Below, in pieces: positions 34,301 through 43,594 of a stretch of 64,000 nucleotides of DNA (position 1 is the stretch's first letter; every line of letters begins with the position of its first letter). The notes under the pieces were generated by a model. It searched no databases, had not been told where the DNA came from, and worked only from the letters and a program-made list of their open reading frames with translations. This stretch comes from an uncultured Veillonellaceae bacterium. GTDB lineage: Bacteria; Bacillota; Negativicutes; Selenomonadales; Selenomonadaceae. The stretch is from positions 1-64,000 of the forward strand of contig OMWS01000018.1 of NCBI GenBank assembly GCA_900314825.1. The letters run 5' to 3'. The translations under genes were made by a program, and so were the position numbers.

Positions 34301-37300
34301 ATGATCGAGCGAGGACAGGCGGAACACGATTCGCAAAAAATCTATTATCGTTCCACTGTCGGCGCAGCCGAGGCCGGCACGACCGTCGAACTCGGCATCC
34401 GCCTGCGGACCAGGGAAGACATCCGGCAGGTGCTCTTGCGCGTCTGGCGAGAAGGAGTCGGGGAAAAACTCTACCCGCTCGAGACCACGGACGAGCCGGA
34501 AGCTGAAGAAAAATTTTATAAGACAAAATTGCCGCTGCCCGAGCGCGGTTGCCTCGTCTGGTACTATTTCATCATCACGACCGTGACGGGGACGAAGTTC
34601 TACGGCAACAACCCCGAGCAGCTCGGCGGCCTCGGCGAGCTCTACGACCAGGCGCCGCCGTCTTATCAGATCACGGTGTACGACGCGGGCGCGAAGACGC
34701 CGGACTGGTTCAAGCACGCCGTCATGTACCAGATTTTTCCCGATCGTTTCTGCCGCGTCGGCGACAAGATCACCCCGAAGCGCGGCGCCGTGTTCCACGC
34801 CTCGTGGCACGATGACCCGTGCTATTACAAAGACCCTGATACGAAAGAGATTGTCGCCTATGATTTCTTCGGCGGCAACCTGCGCGGCATCGAGTCGAAG
34901 CTGCCATATCTCAAAGAACTTGGCATCGATACGATCTATCTCAATCCAGTCTTCGAGTCCGAGAGCAATCATCACTACGACACGGGCGACTACCTGAAGA
35001 TCGATCCAATCCTCGGCACGAATGAAGATTTCCAGCATCTGATCGAAGCGACGAAAAAGCTCAACATGCACGTCATCCTCGATGGTGTCTTCAGCCACAC
35101 GGGCAGCAACAGCCGCTATTTCAACCGCTATGGGCAGTATGACACGGTCGGCGCGTATCAGTCGAAGGACTCGCCGTATTACGAGTGGTACAATTTCCGC
35201 AACTTCCCGAATGACTACGAGAGCTGGTGGAACTTCGACACGCTGCCCGATGTCAAGGAGACGACGCCGTCGTACATGGATTTCATCATCCAGGGCAAAG
35301 GCAGCGTGCTCCATCATTGGCTCGGCGAAGGCATCAGCGGCTGGCGCCTCGACGTCATCGACGAACTGCCAGCGGCGTTTTCGCAGGCATTCTACAAAGA
35401 GCTCAAGGCCACGAATCCCGAGGCCGTCATGATCGGCGAAGTCTGGGAGGACGCGTCGCACAAAGTCGCGTACGGCCAGCAGCGCGAATACCTCTGCGGC
35501 CACGAGATGGACAGCGCGATGAACTATCCGCTGCGGCAGCATCTCTTTGATTTTCTCATGGGCTACATCGACGGGCGGCTCGCGATGCGCCGCATGGAGA
35601 GCCTCCGCGAAAACTATCCGAAAGAAAATTTCTATGCGATGATGAACCTCATCGGCAGCCACGACATCGTGCGCGCCGTGACGTTCCTCGGCGAGGCGCC
35701 GTACTATGACGGCATGCCGGCCATCGCCCAATCGCGCTACCGCATGGACGAAGACCACTACAACCTCGGTCTCGCGCGTCTCATGATGGCCGTGCTGTTC
35801 CAGATGACATATCCGGGTGCGCCGTGCGTCTACTATGGCGACGAGATCGCCATGCAGGGCTTCAAGGACCCATACAACCGTCGTCCCTACAAATGGGACG
35901 AGACGGACACGTACGTGCGCGATCACTACAAGAAATACATCAAGGAGCGCAACGAGCACACGGTGCTGCAGACGGGCGAGCTCTTGCCGCTTTATGGTGA
36001 TGGCGACCTCCTCGCGTATGCGCGCGTCGTGCGCGGCGGCCGCGATGTATTTGGCGCGAAGGCGGAGAATGATTGCTACGTCGTGGCCTTCAACCGCCAT
36101 CGCTCCGACGAGCAGACGCTCACGGTGCAGGTCGGCGACTTCGCGGCCGGCACGTTCGTCGATGCTTTCCACCCGGATAAAACGTACGATGCTACGCGCG
36201 GCGAGCTGACCGTGCGCATCCCGCCGATGAAAGCCGTGCTGCTGCACGCGCAGAAGGAGCCGCGGCAATACGAGCACAAGGCTGGCGTGCTGCTGCATCC
36301 GACGTCGCTGCCGTCGAAGTACGGCATCGGCGACCTCGGCAAAGAGGCGTACAAGTTCGTAGACTTCCTCGCGGAGGCCGGCCAGAGCGTCTGGCAGATC
36401 TTGCCGCTCGGTCCCGTCGATTACGGCTACTCGCCATACCAGTCGCCGTCAGCCTTCGCCGGCAATCCGATGCTCATCGACCTCGACGACCTTGTCGCAC
36501 ACGAGTGGTTGCAGCCGAGCGATGTCAAAGTCCTGTTCCCGGGCACGAGCTCGTTCGTGGACTTCGAACGCGTCTGGACGTTCAAGCAACGTTGCCTGAA
36601 AAAAGCATACGCACGCTTCCGCAAGACGGGCGGCGAGCAATCGCTGGAATATCTGCGTTTCTGCGAGCGCGAGAAAGCGTGGCTCGGCGACTTCGCGCTG
36701 TTCATGGCCGCGAAGCACGATTTCAAGCATGAAGACTGGACAAAATGGCCGGAGGCCGTCAAGCGCCGTCTGCCGAAAGCGCTGCGCACGCTGGCCGACC
36801 GTCTCGAAGAACACGTCGGCTTCCAGAAATTCATGCAGTTCCTGTTTGATGCGCAGTGGACGAAGCTCCATGACTATGCAAACAGCAAGGGCATCAAGAT
36901 CCTCGGTGATATGCCGATCTTCGTCGCGGGCGACAGCGCGGATGTCTGGGCGAACCAGGGGCTCTTTGACTTGAACCTCGACGGCACGCCGAAGACGGTC
37001 GCGGGCGTCCCGCCTGATTACTTCAGCGCGACGGGCCAGCTCTGGGGCAATCCGCAGTATGATTGGGACGCGATGCGCGACGAAAAATACGCCTGGTGGA
37101 TTGCGCGTTTCAAAAAGCTCTTCCAGCTCGTCGACATCGTGCGCATCGATCACTTCCGCGGCTTTGAAGCGTTCTGGGAAGTCGATGGCAAAGCGAAAAC
37201 GGCCATCAATGGTCGTTGGGTGCAAGGCCCCGGCAAGCCGTTCTTTGATGCCGTCAAGACGGCGCTCGGCGGCAAGCTCCCCGTCGTCGCGGAAGACCTC

Positions 37301-37762
37301 GGCATCATCACGGACGAAGTCGAAAAGCTCCGCGATGCGTGCGGCTTCCCCGGCATGAAGGTGCTGCATTTCACGCTGTACCTCAATGACAAAGGCCGCC
37401 TCGGCTTCGTCGCGCCGGAGAACAGCATCATTTACACCGGCACGCACGACAACAACACGACGGTCGGCTGGTACATGGAAGACATCAATGCCCCGACCAG
37501 GGCCGCCGTCGCCGACCTCGTCGGCGCGAAACGGGATAACCCTGCCGACGTCGCGGAAAAACTCATCCGCTTCGCCTACGAAGCAAACTCCCGCCTCGCC
37601 ATCGTGCCGATGCAAGACTTCCTCGGCCTCGACAGCCGCTCGCGCATGAACACGCCGGGCACCGTCGGCCTGAACTGGAAGTGGTGCCTGAAGCCTGATT
37701 ACCTCATGATGCTCGACGCGAAGAAGATCCGCGCCATGGTGGAAGAGAGCGGACGAGCGTAA
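34301..37762 (+). CDS. GH13 glycosidase (neopullulanase/cyclomaltodextrinase-like) fused to 4-alpha-glucanotransferase
   Basis: A 1153-residue bifunctional enzyme. Residues 1-125 are a CBM34-like N-domain and about 130-640 a GH13 barrel with nucleophile Asp351 (GWRLDVIDE), acid/base Glu380 (IGEVWED) and Asp455 (GSHDIVRA). It hydrolyses alpha-1,4 and perhaps alpha-1,6 links of maltodextrin. From about 655 (GVLLHPTSLPSKYGIGDLG) a full GH77 MalQ-type amylomaltase follows, with Asp950 (IDHFRGFEAFW), Glu998 (VVAEDLGIITDEV) and Asp1050 (GTHDNN). MalQ disproportionates maltodextrins. Both active sites look complete. ATG 34301 has AAGGAGAG 7 bases upstream. It has its own terminator and follows the glg operon, so it is likely part of glycogen and maltodextrin turnover. 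Confidence 0.95.
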   Translation: MIERGQAEHDSQKIYYRSTVGAAEAGTTVELGIRLRTREDIRQVLLRVWREGVGEKLYPLETTDEPEAEEKFYKTKLPLPERGCLVWYYFIITTVTGTKFYGNNPEQLGGLGELYDQAPPSYQITVYDAGAKTPDWFKHAVMYQIFPDRFCRVGDKITPKRGAVFHASWHDDPCYYKDPDTKEIVAYDFFGGNLRGIESKLPYLKELGIDTIYLNPVFESESNHHYDTGDYLKIDPILGTNEDFQHLIEATKKLNMHVILDGVFSHTGSNSRYFNRYGQYDTVGAYQSKDSPYYEWYNFRNFPNDYESWWNFDTLPDVKETTPSYMDFIIQGKGSVLHHWLGEGISGWRLDVIDELPAAFSQAFYKELKATNPEAVMIGEVWEDASHKVAYGQQREYLCGHEMDSAMNYPLRQHLFDFLMGYIDGRLAMRRMESLRENYPKENFYAMMNLIGSHDIVRAVTFLGEAPYYDGMPAIAQSRYRMDEDHYNLGLARLMMAVLFQMTYPGAPCVYYGDEIAMQGFKDPYNRRPYKWDETDTYVRDHYKKYIKERNEHTVLQTGELLPLYGDGDLLAYARVVRGGRDVFGAKAENDCYVVAFNRHRSDEQTLTVQVGDFAAGTFVDAFHPDKTYDATRGELTVRIPPMKAVLLHAQKEPRQYEHKAGVLLHPTSLPSKYGIGDLGKEAYKFVDFLAEAGQSVWQILPLGPVDYGYSPYQSPSAFAGNPMLIDLDDLVAHEWLQPSDVKVLFPGTSSFVDFERVWTFKQRCLKKAYARFRKTGGEQSLEYLRFCEREKAWLGDFALFMAAKHDFKHEDWTKWPEAVKRRLPKALRTLADRLEEHVGFQKFMQFLFDAQWTKLHDYANSKGIKILGDMPIFVAGDSADVWANQGLFDLNLDGTPKTVAGVPPDYFSATGQLWGNPQYDWDAMRDEKYAWWIARFKKLFQLVDIVRIDHFRGFEAFWEVDGKAKTAINGRWVQGPGKPFFDAVKTALGGKLPVVAEDLGIITDEVEKLRDACGFPGMKVLHFTLYLNDKGRLGFVAPENSIIYTGTHDNNTTVGWYMEDINAPTRAAVADLVGAKRDNPADVAEKLIRFAYEANSRLAIVPMQDFLGLDSRSRMNTPGTVGLNWKWCLKPDYLMMLDAKKIRAMVEESGRA

Positions 37763-37789
37763 AACGTTTGATTCCTGAGCAAAACGATA

Positions 37790-37829
37790 AAACTCGTGCT
37801 ATACTGATATGCAGGTAGCACGAGTTTTT
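37790..37829 (+). terminator. Terminator of the GH13-GH77 gene
   Basis: AAACTCGTGCTA/TAGCACGAGTTT stem with a 14-base loop followed by TTG and T-rich sequence. It overlaps a TATACT (37800-37805) that could be the -10 box of the next gene. Confidence 0.8.
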
Positions 37830-37855
37830 GTTGTATAGTGAAAGCGGGTGACTCG

Positions 37856-39520
37856 ATGAATAAAATTATTCCCATCGGGACTGAATTTTTTGATGAAGTA
37901 CGCGACAAATATTACTTCGTTGACAAGTCGATGTTCCTTTCTGAATTTTTCCATGATCAACCGAAAGTTCTGTTGCTTACCCGTCCTCGCCGTTTCGGCA
38001 AGACGCTTTTGCTGTCGATGACACAGCAGTTCCTCGATATTGAAGGCGCGGAGGAGCACCGGAAACTCTTCGAGGGGCTGAAGGTCATGGATGATCCCAT
38101 TGCGATGAAGGAACAGGGCACACGGCCGGTTGTATTCCTTTCGCTGAAGGGATGGACGGAAGATACATGGGAAGACATGCAGGCGAGCGCCGCGTGGTTC
38201 CTCGGTAATTTGTACGGCCGATTCAGCTTTCTGAAACACGATGCGATGGAAGCGGCCGATCGCAAGACGTTTGAATCCATTTCAGAGGGGGATGCTCCTG
38301 CGCAGATCCTGAACAAGGCACTCAACCTGCTCTGCCAGCTCTTGGAACGCCACTATGGGCGGAAGGCTGTGCTGCTCATTGATGAGTATGACGCTCCCAT
38401 CCAATATGCGTGGTCGCATGGCTTTTATGAAGAAGCCATCGGTTTTTATCGCAATTTGTTTTCGCATGCACTCAAGTCGAATCCGTCGCTTGATTTCGCT
38501 ATCCTCACGGGTGTGCTGCGCATCGCGAAGGAAAGCATTTTCAGCGGGCTCAACAATTTGCGCGTTTCCTCCGTCATCACCGGCGGCTATGCGGATGCTT
38601 GCGGATATACGCGGGAAGATGTGGCGAAGCTTGCGCGCGACTTCGGGCACGAGGACAAGCTCACGCAAATTGCCGCATGGTACGACGGCTACAACATCCA
38701 CGGCGTGGACATCTACAACCCATGGTCGGTCAACAATTATTTCGCCAACGCGTGCAAGCCGCGAAAATACTGGGTGCGGACATCTGGCAACAGCATCTTG
38801 CAGACGATGCTCCAGCAGCTGGACAGGAAACGGACGCTCGACCTGATGAATCTCATGGAAGGAAAGACGATCCGCACGCGGCTGCAAGAATCTTTTATCT
38901 ATCCGGACATCGAGAAGCATCGTGCGAATCTCTATGATGTCATGCTCGCTACAGGGTATCTCAAGTGTATGGCCATCGTGGATGACGAAGAAGATGACGG
39001 GGAAAAATATGATTTGTCGATCCCGAATGAAGAAATCCGCCGCGTCTTCCGTGATGAAATCTTGAAATACTTGGCATCTTCGGAGGATGATAGTATCCTC
39101 GATGATCTGTTGGAAGCGATGCAGAATGGAGATGGTGCGTCTTTCCAGGAAGACTTGCAGATGGTTTTGCGTGACATGGTCAGCTATCATGATGCCGCGC
39201 ATCCCGAAAGCTTTTACCACGGCCTCATGCTCGGCTTGTCCGTCTGGCTTGAGCGACGTTACCATATTCGATCGAACCGCGAGAGTGGCTACGGAAGATT
39301 CGACCTTGCGTTCTTCCCGAAAACGGCAGCGCTTCCTGGCATCCTCTTCGAATTGAAATCTGTCGGAGGTGAAGAAGAACTCGAAACCGCTGCGGCAGAA
39401 GCCTGCAGCCAGATCGAAGAAAAATCCTACGTCGCAGAACTTGAAGCTGCGGGCGTCACAGACATCTGGCGTTACGGCGTTGCATTCTGCAAGAAGCGCG
39501 TGGTCATTTGTGCGGGATGA
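37856..39520 (+). CDS. AAA-ATPase with PD-(D/E)XK nuclease-like C-terminus (second copy)
   Basis: A 554-residue paralogue of the protein at 2125-3831. It has PIGTEFFDEVRDKYYFVDKS at the N-terminus, Walker A LTRPRRFGKTLLLSM (about residues 39-53), Walker B VLLIDEYDAPIQYAW (about 178-192), the shared GLNNLRVSSV block, and C-terminal SGYGRFDLAFF and ILFELKS nuclease-type residues. The start is ATG 37856 with GGGTG upstream; the GTG 18 bases earlier has no ribosome site. Function is unknown. It lies alone between terminators and may be a transferable orphan. Confidence 0.85.
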   Translation: MNKIIPIGTEFFDEVRDKYYFVDKSMFLSEFFHDQPKVLLLTRPRRFGKTLLLSMTQQFLDIEGAEEHRKLFEGLKVMDDPIAMKEQGTRPVVFLSLKGWTEDTWEDMQASAAWFLGNLYGRFSFLKHDAMEAADRKTFESISEGDAPAQILNKALNLLCQLLERHYGRKAVLLIDEYDAPIQYAWSHGFYEEAIGFYRNLFSHALKSNPSLDFAILTGVLRIAKESIFSGLNNLRVSSVITGGYADACGYTREDVAKLARDFGHEDKLTQIAAWYDGYNIHGVDIYNPWSVNNYFANACKPRKYWVRTSGNSILQTMLQQLDRKRTLDLMNLMEGKTIRTRLQESFIYPDIEKHRANLYDVMLATGYLKCMAIVDDEEDDGEKYDLSIPNEEIRRVFRDEILKYLASSEDDSILDDLLEAMQNGDGASFQEDLQMVLRDMVSYHDAAHPESFYHGLMLGLSVWLERRYHIRSNRESGYGRFDLAFFPKTAALPGILFELKSVGGEEELETAAAEACSQIEEKSYVAELEAAGVTDIWRYGVAFCKKRVVICAG

Positions 39521-39528
39521 TAACGCAT

Positions 39529-39579
39529 AAAAAGAGCTGTGCAACAGCGAAACGAAATCGTTGTTGCACAGCTCTTTTT
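39529..39579. terminator. Bidirectional terminator
   Basis: An 18-base arm starting AAAAAGAGCTGTGCAACA pairs with TGTTGCACAGCTCTTTTT around a 15-base loop. It lies between the convergent AAA-ATPase and DUF134-NifX genes. Confidence 0.9.
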
Positions 39580-39593
39580 GCGTGGATGGACTG

Positions 39594-40343
39594 TCACGCG
39601 TGGCATGTGTGCTCGCCGTGATGGTGGTCGCACGTCGCGGCGTCGCTCTTTGCGAGCGTGCCGGCGATGAGGGCATTCGCGGCATCGTCCGCGGCGCCGG
39701 TGCAGCCGGCGTAGATGTCGATGCCGGCGTCCGCGAGCGCGTTCCTCGCGCCCATGCCCATGCCGCCGCAGATCAGCGTGTCAACGCCCCAGCTGCGCAA
39801 CAGGCCGGCGAGAGCGCCGTGGCCTTGGCCTTCCGTGTCTTTGACCTCGGCGCTCTTCACTGCGCCTTTTTCGATGTCATAGACTTTGAATGCTTGCGTC
39901 TTTCCAAAATGCTGGAAGATCGTCCCGTCCGGGCTGTACGTAATAGCAAGTTTCATAGTTCGTTCGCTCCTTTTCTTTGCGGACACGCGGGGACAGCCAT
40001 GGCGCAAGCGGGCAGCGCAGCAGCAATCGCCGTGCGGCCTGCCGCAGACTTCGTAATTGCCGCCAGCAATCTCAAGCGGCAGTCCGCAGACGAGCGCTGT
40101 CGCGACCCTCTGCCGCGCACTCGCATATATCGCCTGCACCGTCGTGCGCGCGACGCCCATCGCATCAGCGCAGGCCGCCTGGTCGCCGCCTTCGTAATCG
40201 ATGAGGCGCAGGCACTCGTATTCTTCGAGCGTCAGCACGACCGACGGACGCGTTGTAGTATTGCCGCCTGTTGGCAAACATGGGAAAAAGGCGGAATTTG
40301 GCGGCAGCATGCAGATGCGGCGCGGTTTTGCGGGTCTTGCCAT
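39594..40343 (-). CDS. DUF134 DNA-binding protein fused to NifX/NifB-type iron-molybdenum cofactor domain
   Basis: A 249-residue two-domain protein. Residues 1-100 are DUF134, a sigma-factor-like helix-turn-helix family (MARPAKPRRICMLPPN, LTLEEYECLRLIDYEG, MGVARTTVQAIYASARQRVA). A Cys-rich linker (VCGRPHGDCCCAARLRHGC) follows. Residues about 130-230 are a dinitrogenase Fe-Mo cofactor domain (MKLAITYSPDGTIFQHFGKT ... DTLICGGMGMGARNALADAGID). The C-terminus is His-rich (CDHHHGEHTCHA), perhaps metal binding. Such proteins are thought to sense or carry metal clusters; no nif genes are here. ATG has AAAGGAG 7 bases upstream. Twin TGACATAT sites in its promoter suggest autoregulation. Confidence 0.85.
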   Translation of the reverse strand: MARPAKPRRICMLPPNSAFFPCLPTGGNTTTRPSVVLTLEEYECLRLIDYEGGDQAACADAMGVARTTVQAIYASARQRVATALVCGLPLEIAGGNYEVCGRPHGDCCCAARLRHGCPRVSAKKRSERTMKLAITYSPDGTIFQHFGKTQAFKVYDIEKGAVKSAEVKDTEGQGHGALAGLLRSWGVDTLICGGMGMGARNALADAGIDIYAGCTGAADDAANALIAGTLAKSDAATCDHHHGEHTCHA

Positions 40344-40366
40344 GGGGGTCTCCTTTTGAAATAAAA

Positions 40367-40413
40367 GACATATGTCATGAAATAAATATAACGAAATTTA
40401 TGATATATGTCAA
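40367..40413 (-). promoter_or_regulatory. Promoter with twin TGACATAT sites
   Basis: On the minus strand TTGACA (40408-40413), 17 bases, then TATATT (40385-40390). TGACATATATCA (40401-40412) overlaps the -35 box, and GACATATGTC (40367-40376), a perfect palindrome, lies at the start of the transcript. The two similar sites flank the promoter as expected for an operator pair. Confidence 0.65.
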
Positions 40414-40463
40414 TAATAAATAATCAGCTTGAAGATCGTATCAAGACATGGTATTACTTTTCG

Positions 40464-40537
40464 TGATGGATGGAGAATGTATCTTTGACTTCCAATGAAT
40501 CTGCGCCACGGTATTTTTGCCGTGGCGCCATTTTTTT
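40464..40537 (+). ncRNA. Candidate small RNA or attenuated leader
   Basis: TTGAAG (40429-40434), a 17-base spacer and TATTAC (40452-40457) predict a start near 40464. About 40 bases later a strong terminator, GCGCCACGG/CCGTGGCGC followed by eight T (40503-40537), ends it. No plus-strand gene precedes, so the terminator must serve a short RNA of about 70 bases or a leader of the chemoreceptor gene. Confidence 0.4.
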
Positions 40538-40591
40538 TGAAACAAACGCACAAGTTTGCATTCTCCGCTTTTGAAAATGGAAGCCGTATGG

Positions 40592-40597
40592 TACAAT
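40592..40597 (+). promoter_or_regulatory. Extended -10 box of the chemoreceptor gene
   Basis: TGG-TACAAT forms an extended -10 element 36 bases before the TTG start. A matching -35 is weak. Confidence 0.35.
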
Positions 40598-40632
40598 ATG
40601 AAACAAGTGAAAATATCGAAGGGGGAGATATT

Positions 40633-42330
40633 TTGGATACCTTGACGATTCGAAAGAAGCTGTTCCTCGTGTTCGGCGTCGTCCTGGCGATTTTCCTCGC
40701 GGCGAGCCTGTACGCGGGATACAGTCTTCACAGCATCAACGAGGGCGCGCTGCGCATTGCGACGGAACACCTCGCGAGCGTCATGAAGGGCATGGAGGCG
40801 CGGAATACCTTGTCGGAGTACCGGCAGGAGGAGTTCGCTGTCGTGACGGCGAAGAAGTTGCCGGAGCGCTTGTATGCGGCGGCGCGCGAGAAGACGCTGG
40901 GCTCGCAGATCGATATCGCGTTCGATGCGCTCGAGCCGAGCGTCGCGCCGGACAAGAAAGACGCATTCGCGCAGATGCGCAGCGAGTGGGAGAGCTACAA
41001 GAAGAATGCGCAGACCATCGTGACAGCGGCGAAAAGCGGCAATGGCGAGGCGGCGCAGGCTGCGCTCGAGGCGTCGTCGCATTCGTATGAATCCATCGCG
41101 AACCAGCTCAGCTCCGTCGTCGACGGTTCGAAGGATTTCATCCATCAGGAAAGCCTCGATGCCTCGGCGCGTTACGAGCAGACGAAGTGGACGCTCATCG
41201 TCTGCGTGCTGCTCGTGCTCGTGCTGTCGGGTGCGATGGGGTATTATCTGAGCGCAGGCATCATGCGTTCCGTGAATTACCTCAAGGACGTGTCGGAAAA
41301 GGTGTCCTCGGGCGACCTCACGGTGAAGCCCGAACCGATGACGCAGGACGAGCTCGGCAGTTTGACGGTCGCGTACGGCGAGACGATCGCGAACCTGCAC
41401 GGCCTCATCAAAGACATCCAGCGCACGGCGGAGGACGTGCAGTCGTATGCGGCGCAGCTCACGGAAAACGCGAGCCAGTCCGCGCAGGCGACGCAGCAAG
41501 TCGCGACGTCGATCACGAATGTCGCGGGCTCGTCGAGCGAGACGGGCGACGCCGTCAGCCGGTCGCTTGGCGACATCCAGTCCATGGCGGAGAGCCTCGC
41601 GGGCTTCGAGGAGACGGCCTCGGAGACCGCGAAAGCGACGGAAGAAGTCGCGTCCATCGCGAAGAACGGCCAGAGTGCCATCGACGATGCCGTCCGCCAG
41701 ATGGCGGAAATCTCGACGTCCGTCACGGAGTCGGCCGACACGATCGCGACGCTCGCAAAACGCTCGTCCGAGATTGGTCAGATTTCTGATACGATCGCCG
41801 ACATCGCGGAGCAGACGAATCTCCTCGCGCTCAATGCGGCCATCGAAGCGGCGCGCGCGGGCGAGGCGGGGCGCGGCTTCTCCGTCGTCGCGGACGAAGT
41901 CCGCAAGCTCGCCGAAGGCTCGAGCACGGCGGCGCAGCAGATCGCAGGACTCATTTCCGCCATCCAGAAAGACACGGATGCGGCGGTCGAGCGCATGAAG
42001 AAAGGCACGGCCGATGTCGAGAGCGGCCGCACGGTCGTCGCCGAAGCCGGGCAGGCCTTTGAGACGATCGCGCACTCGGTCGCAGGCCTCACGCAGGGCG
42101 CGCAGAAGATCCTCGACGAGGCGCGCACGGCTTCGGACAAGGCCATGGCGCTCGTCGAAGTCATGGAAAACATCGACAAGAGCAGCCGCGCCGTCGCCTC
42201 GGAGACGGAATCCGTCTCGGCCGCGACGGAAGAGCAGTCGGCCTCGATGGACGAAATCGCGCACGCGAGTGAAAAATTGTCGTCCGTCGCGAACGAACTC
42301 CAGTCGTCGACGCAGAAGTTCAAGATTTGA
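40633..42330 (+). CDS. Methyl-accepting chemotaxis protein
   Basis: A 565-residue inner-membrane chemoreceptor. It has TM1 ([20 protein letters not shown], about residues 10-30), a periplasmic helical sensor of about 150 residues, TM2 ([20 protein letters not shown], about 187-207), HAMP, and a long coiled-coil signalling domain. The hairpin tip is [20 protein letters not shown] then [16 protein letters not shown], which binds CheW and CheA. The start is TTG 40633 with AAGGGGGAG upstream. The next gene, 20 bases on, encodes a sugar-binding lipoprotein, so the receptor may read sugar through that protein. Confidence 0.93.
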   Translation: MDTLTIRKKLFLVFGVVLAIFLAASLYAGYSLHSINEGALRIATEHLASVMKGMEARNTLSEYRQEEFAVVTAKKLPERLYAAAREKTLGSQIDIAFDALEPSVAPDKKDAFAQMRSEWESYKKNAQTIVTAAKSGNGEAAQAALEASSHSYESIANQLSSVVDGSKDFIHQESLDASARYEQTKWTLIVCVLLVLVLSGAMGYYLSAGIMRSVNYLKDVSEKVSSGDLTVKPEPMTQDELGSLTVAYGETIANLHGLIKDIQRTAEDVQSYAAQLTENASQSAQATQQVATSITNVAGSSSETGDAVSRSLGDIQSMAESLAGFEETASETAKATEEVASIAKNGQSAIDDAVRQMAEISTSVTESADTIATLAKRSSEIGQISDTIADIAEQTNLLALNAAIEAARAGEAGRGFSVVADEVRKLAEGSSTAAQQIAGLISAIQKDTDAAVERMKKGTADVESGRTVVAEAGQAFETIAHSVAGLTQGAQKILDEARTASDKAMALVEVMENIDKSSRAVASETESVSAATEEQSASMDEIAHASEKLSSVANELQSSTQKFKI

Positions 42331-42349
42331 GGCACAGGGAGGAAGTAAC

Positions 42350-43378
42350 ATGAAACGCAAAAACATTGTCACCGCCCTGTTCCTCGTGCTCGGGGCGCTC
42401 GCCATGATGCTCATGGCCGGCTGCGGCGCAGAGCTCAACAAGCATGTCGCCATCGCGTTCCCCAGTTCCGCGACGGGCTCGATCTGGGAGGCGAACGGCA
42501 ACATCGTCAAGGATGCGCTCGAAAAAGAAGGCTACAAGGTCGATATTGCATTCGCGGACACGGCTGACCAGCAGGTCGGTCAGATGGAAGAGCTCATCAA
42601 AGGCGATCCGGGCTGCCTTGTCGTGGCCGCCGTCGACGCTGCGAGTCTCAATGACGTGCTCGCCGAAGCGAAAAAGAAGAACATCCCGGTCATCGCGTAC
42701 GACCGTCTGCTCATGAATACGGACGCCATTTCGTATTACGCGACGTTCGACAATGAAGCGGTCGGCCGTGGCATGGGCGAATATGTCGAAGCCGTGCTGA
42801 ACCTGCCGCAGGGCGGTGGGCCTTACACGATGGAGCTCGTCTCGGGCGATCCAGCGGACAACAACGCGCATCTCTTTTACAAAGGGACGATGGACGTGCT
42901 GAAACCGTACATCGACAAAGGGCAGATCGTCGTGCCGTCGGGCGAGATGTCGTTCGAGCAGACGGCGTGCGAAGGCTGGAAGCCGGAACGCGCCGAGGAA
43001 CGCATGAAGAAGCTGCTCGCGGGCCCGGACGCCGGTCAGGCACCCGACATCATCATCGCAGCGAACGACAGCCTGTCAGCCGGCGCGCGCAAGGTGATGA
43101 AAGCCGCTGGCATCACGAAGCATCCGATCATGACGGGGCAGGACGCCGAGCCGCAAGCGCTCGAAGCGATCCAGAATGGCGAGCAAGCCATGACGACGTT
43201 CAAAGATCCGAACGTACTCTGCGCGAAGATCATCCGCATGATCAAGGCTGTCGTCGACGGCACGGAGCCGGAGATCAACGACGTGACGACTTATAGCAAC
43301 GGCGTCATCACCGTGCCGTCGTACCTCTGCACGCCGCTCGTCATCGACAAGGACAATCTTTCCGTCGTGAAAAAGTAA
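42350..43378 (+). CDS. Substrate (sugar)-binding lipoprotein, ChvE/XylF-like
   Basis: A 342-residue periplasmic-binding-protein type I fold. A lipoprotein signal ends at MLMAGCG (Cys near residue 25). KHVAIAFPSSATGSIWEANG, FADTADQQVGQMEELIKGDP, the Asp/Arg ligand-type segment PVIAYDRLLMNTD, and MTGQDAEPQALEAIQNGEQA are typical of xylose/multiple-sugar binding proteins. No ABC ATPase or permease genes follow. Together with the preceding chemoreceptor this suggests a sensing role. ATG 42350 has GGGAGG 6 bases upstream. Confidence 0.88.
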   Translation: MKRKNIVTALFLVLGALAMMLMAGCGAELNKHVAIAFPSSATGSIWEANGNIVKDALEKEGYKVDIAFADTADQQVGQMEELIKGDPGCLVVAAVDAASLNDVLAEAKKKNIPVIAYDRLLMNTDAISYYATFDNEAVGRGMGEYVEAVLNLPQGGGPYTMELVSGDPADNNAHLFYKGTMDVLKPYIDKGQIVVPSGEMSFEQTACEGWKPERAEERMKKLLAGPDAGQAPDIIIAANDSLSAGARKVMKAAGITKHPIMTGQDAEPQALEAIQNGEQAMTTFKDPNVLCAKIIRMIKAVVDGTEPEINDVTTYSNGVITVPSYLCTPLVIDKDNLSVVKK

Positions 43379-43387
43379 AGCAACTTA

Positions 43388-43540
43388 CGCCTCCCCTCTG
43401 GGGGAGGTGCCCCGAAGGGGCGGAGAGGGTAGCGTAGTGACTACATTCACATTCCTTTCGATCGGATACCGAATTTTGTTCATGCGTCATCCTCTCCGCC
43501 TCGCATTTGCTCGGCACCTCCCCCAAAGGGGGAGGCTTTT
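43388..43540. repeat. Palindromic intergenic repeat, copy c (inverted pair)
   Basis: The left block (GCCTCCCC/GGGGGAGG hairpin, then GTGCCCCGAAGGGGCGGAGAGGGT) and the right block (ATCCTCTCCGCCTCG ... TCGGCACCTCCCCC/GGGGGAGGC) are inverted copies of one unit about 45 bases long, separated by about 50 bases. The right end runs into TTTTCTTTT, so it can serve as a terminator for the binding-protein gene. Confidence 0.75.
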
Positions 43541-43594
43541 CTTTTGTCTCAAAATATGGTAGGATATTCCACAAATAGAAGGGAGCACCAGCAC

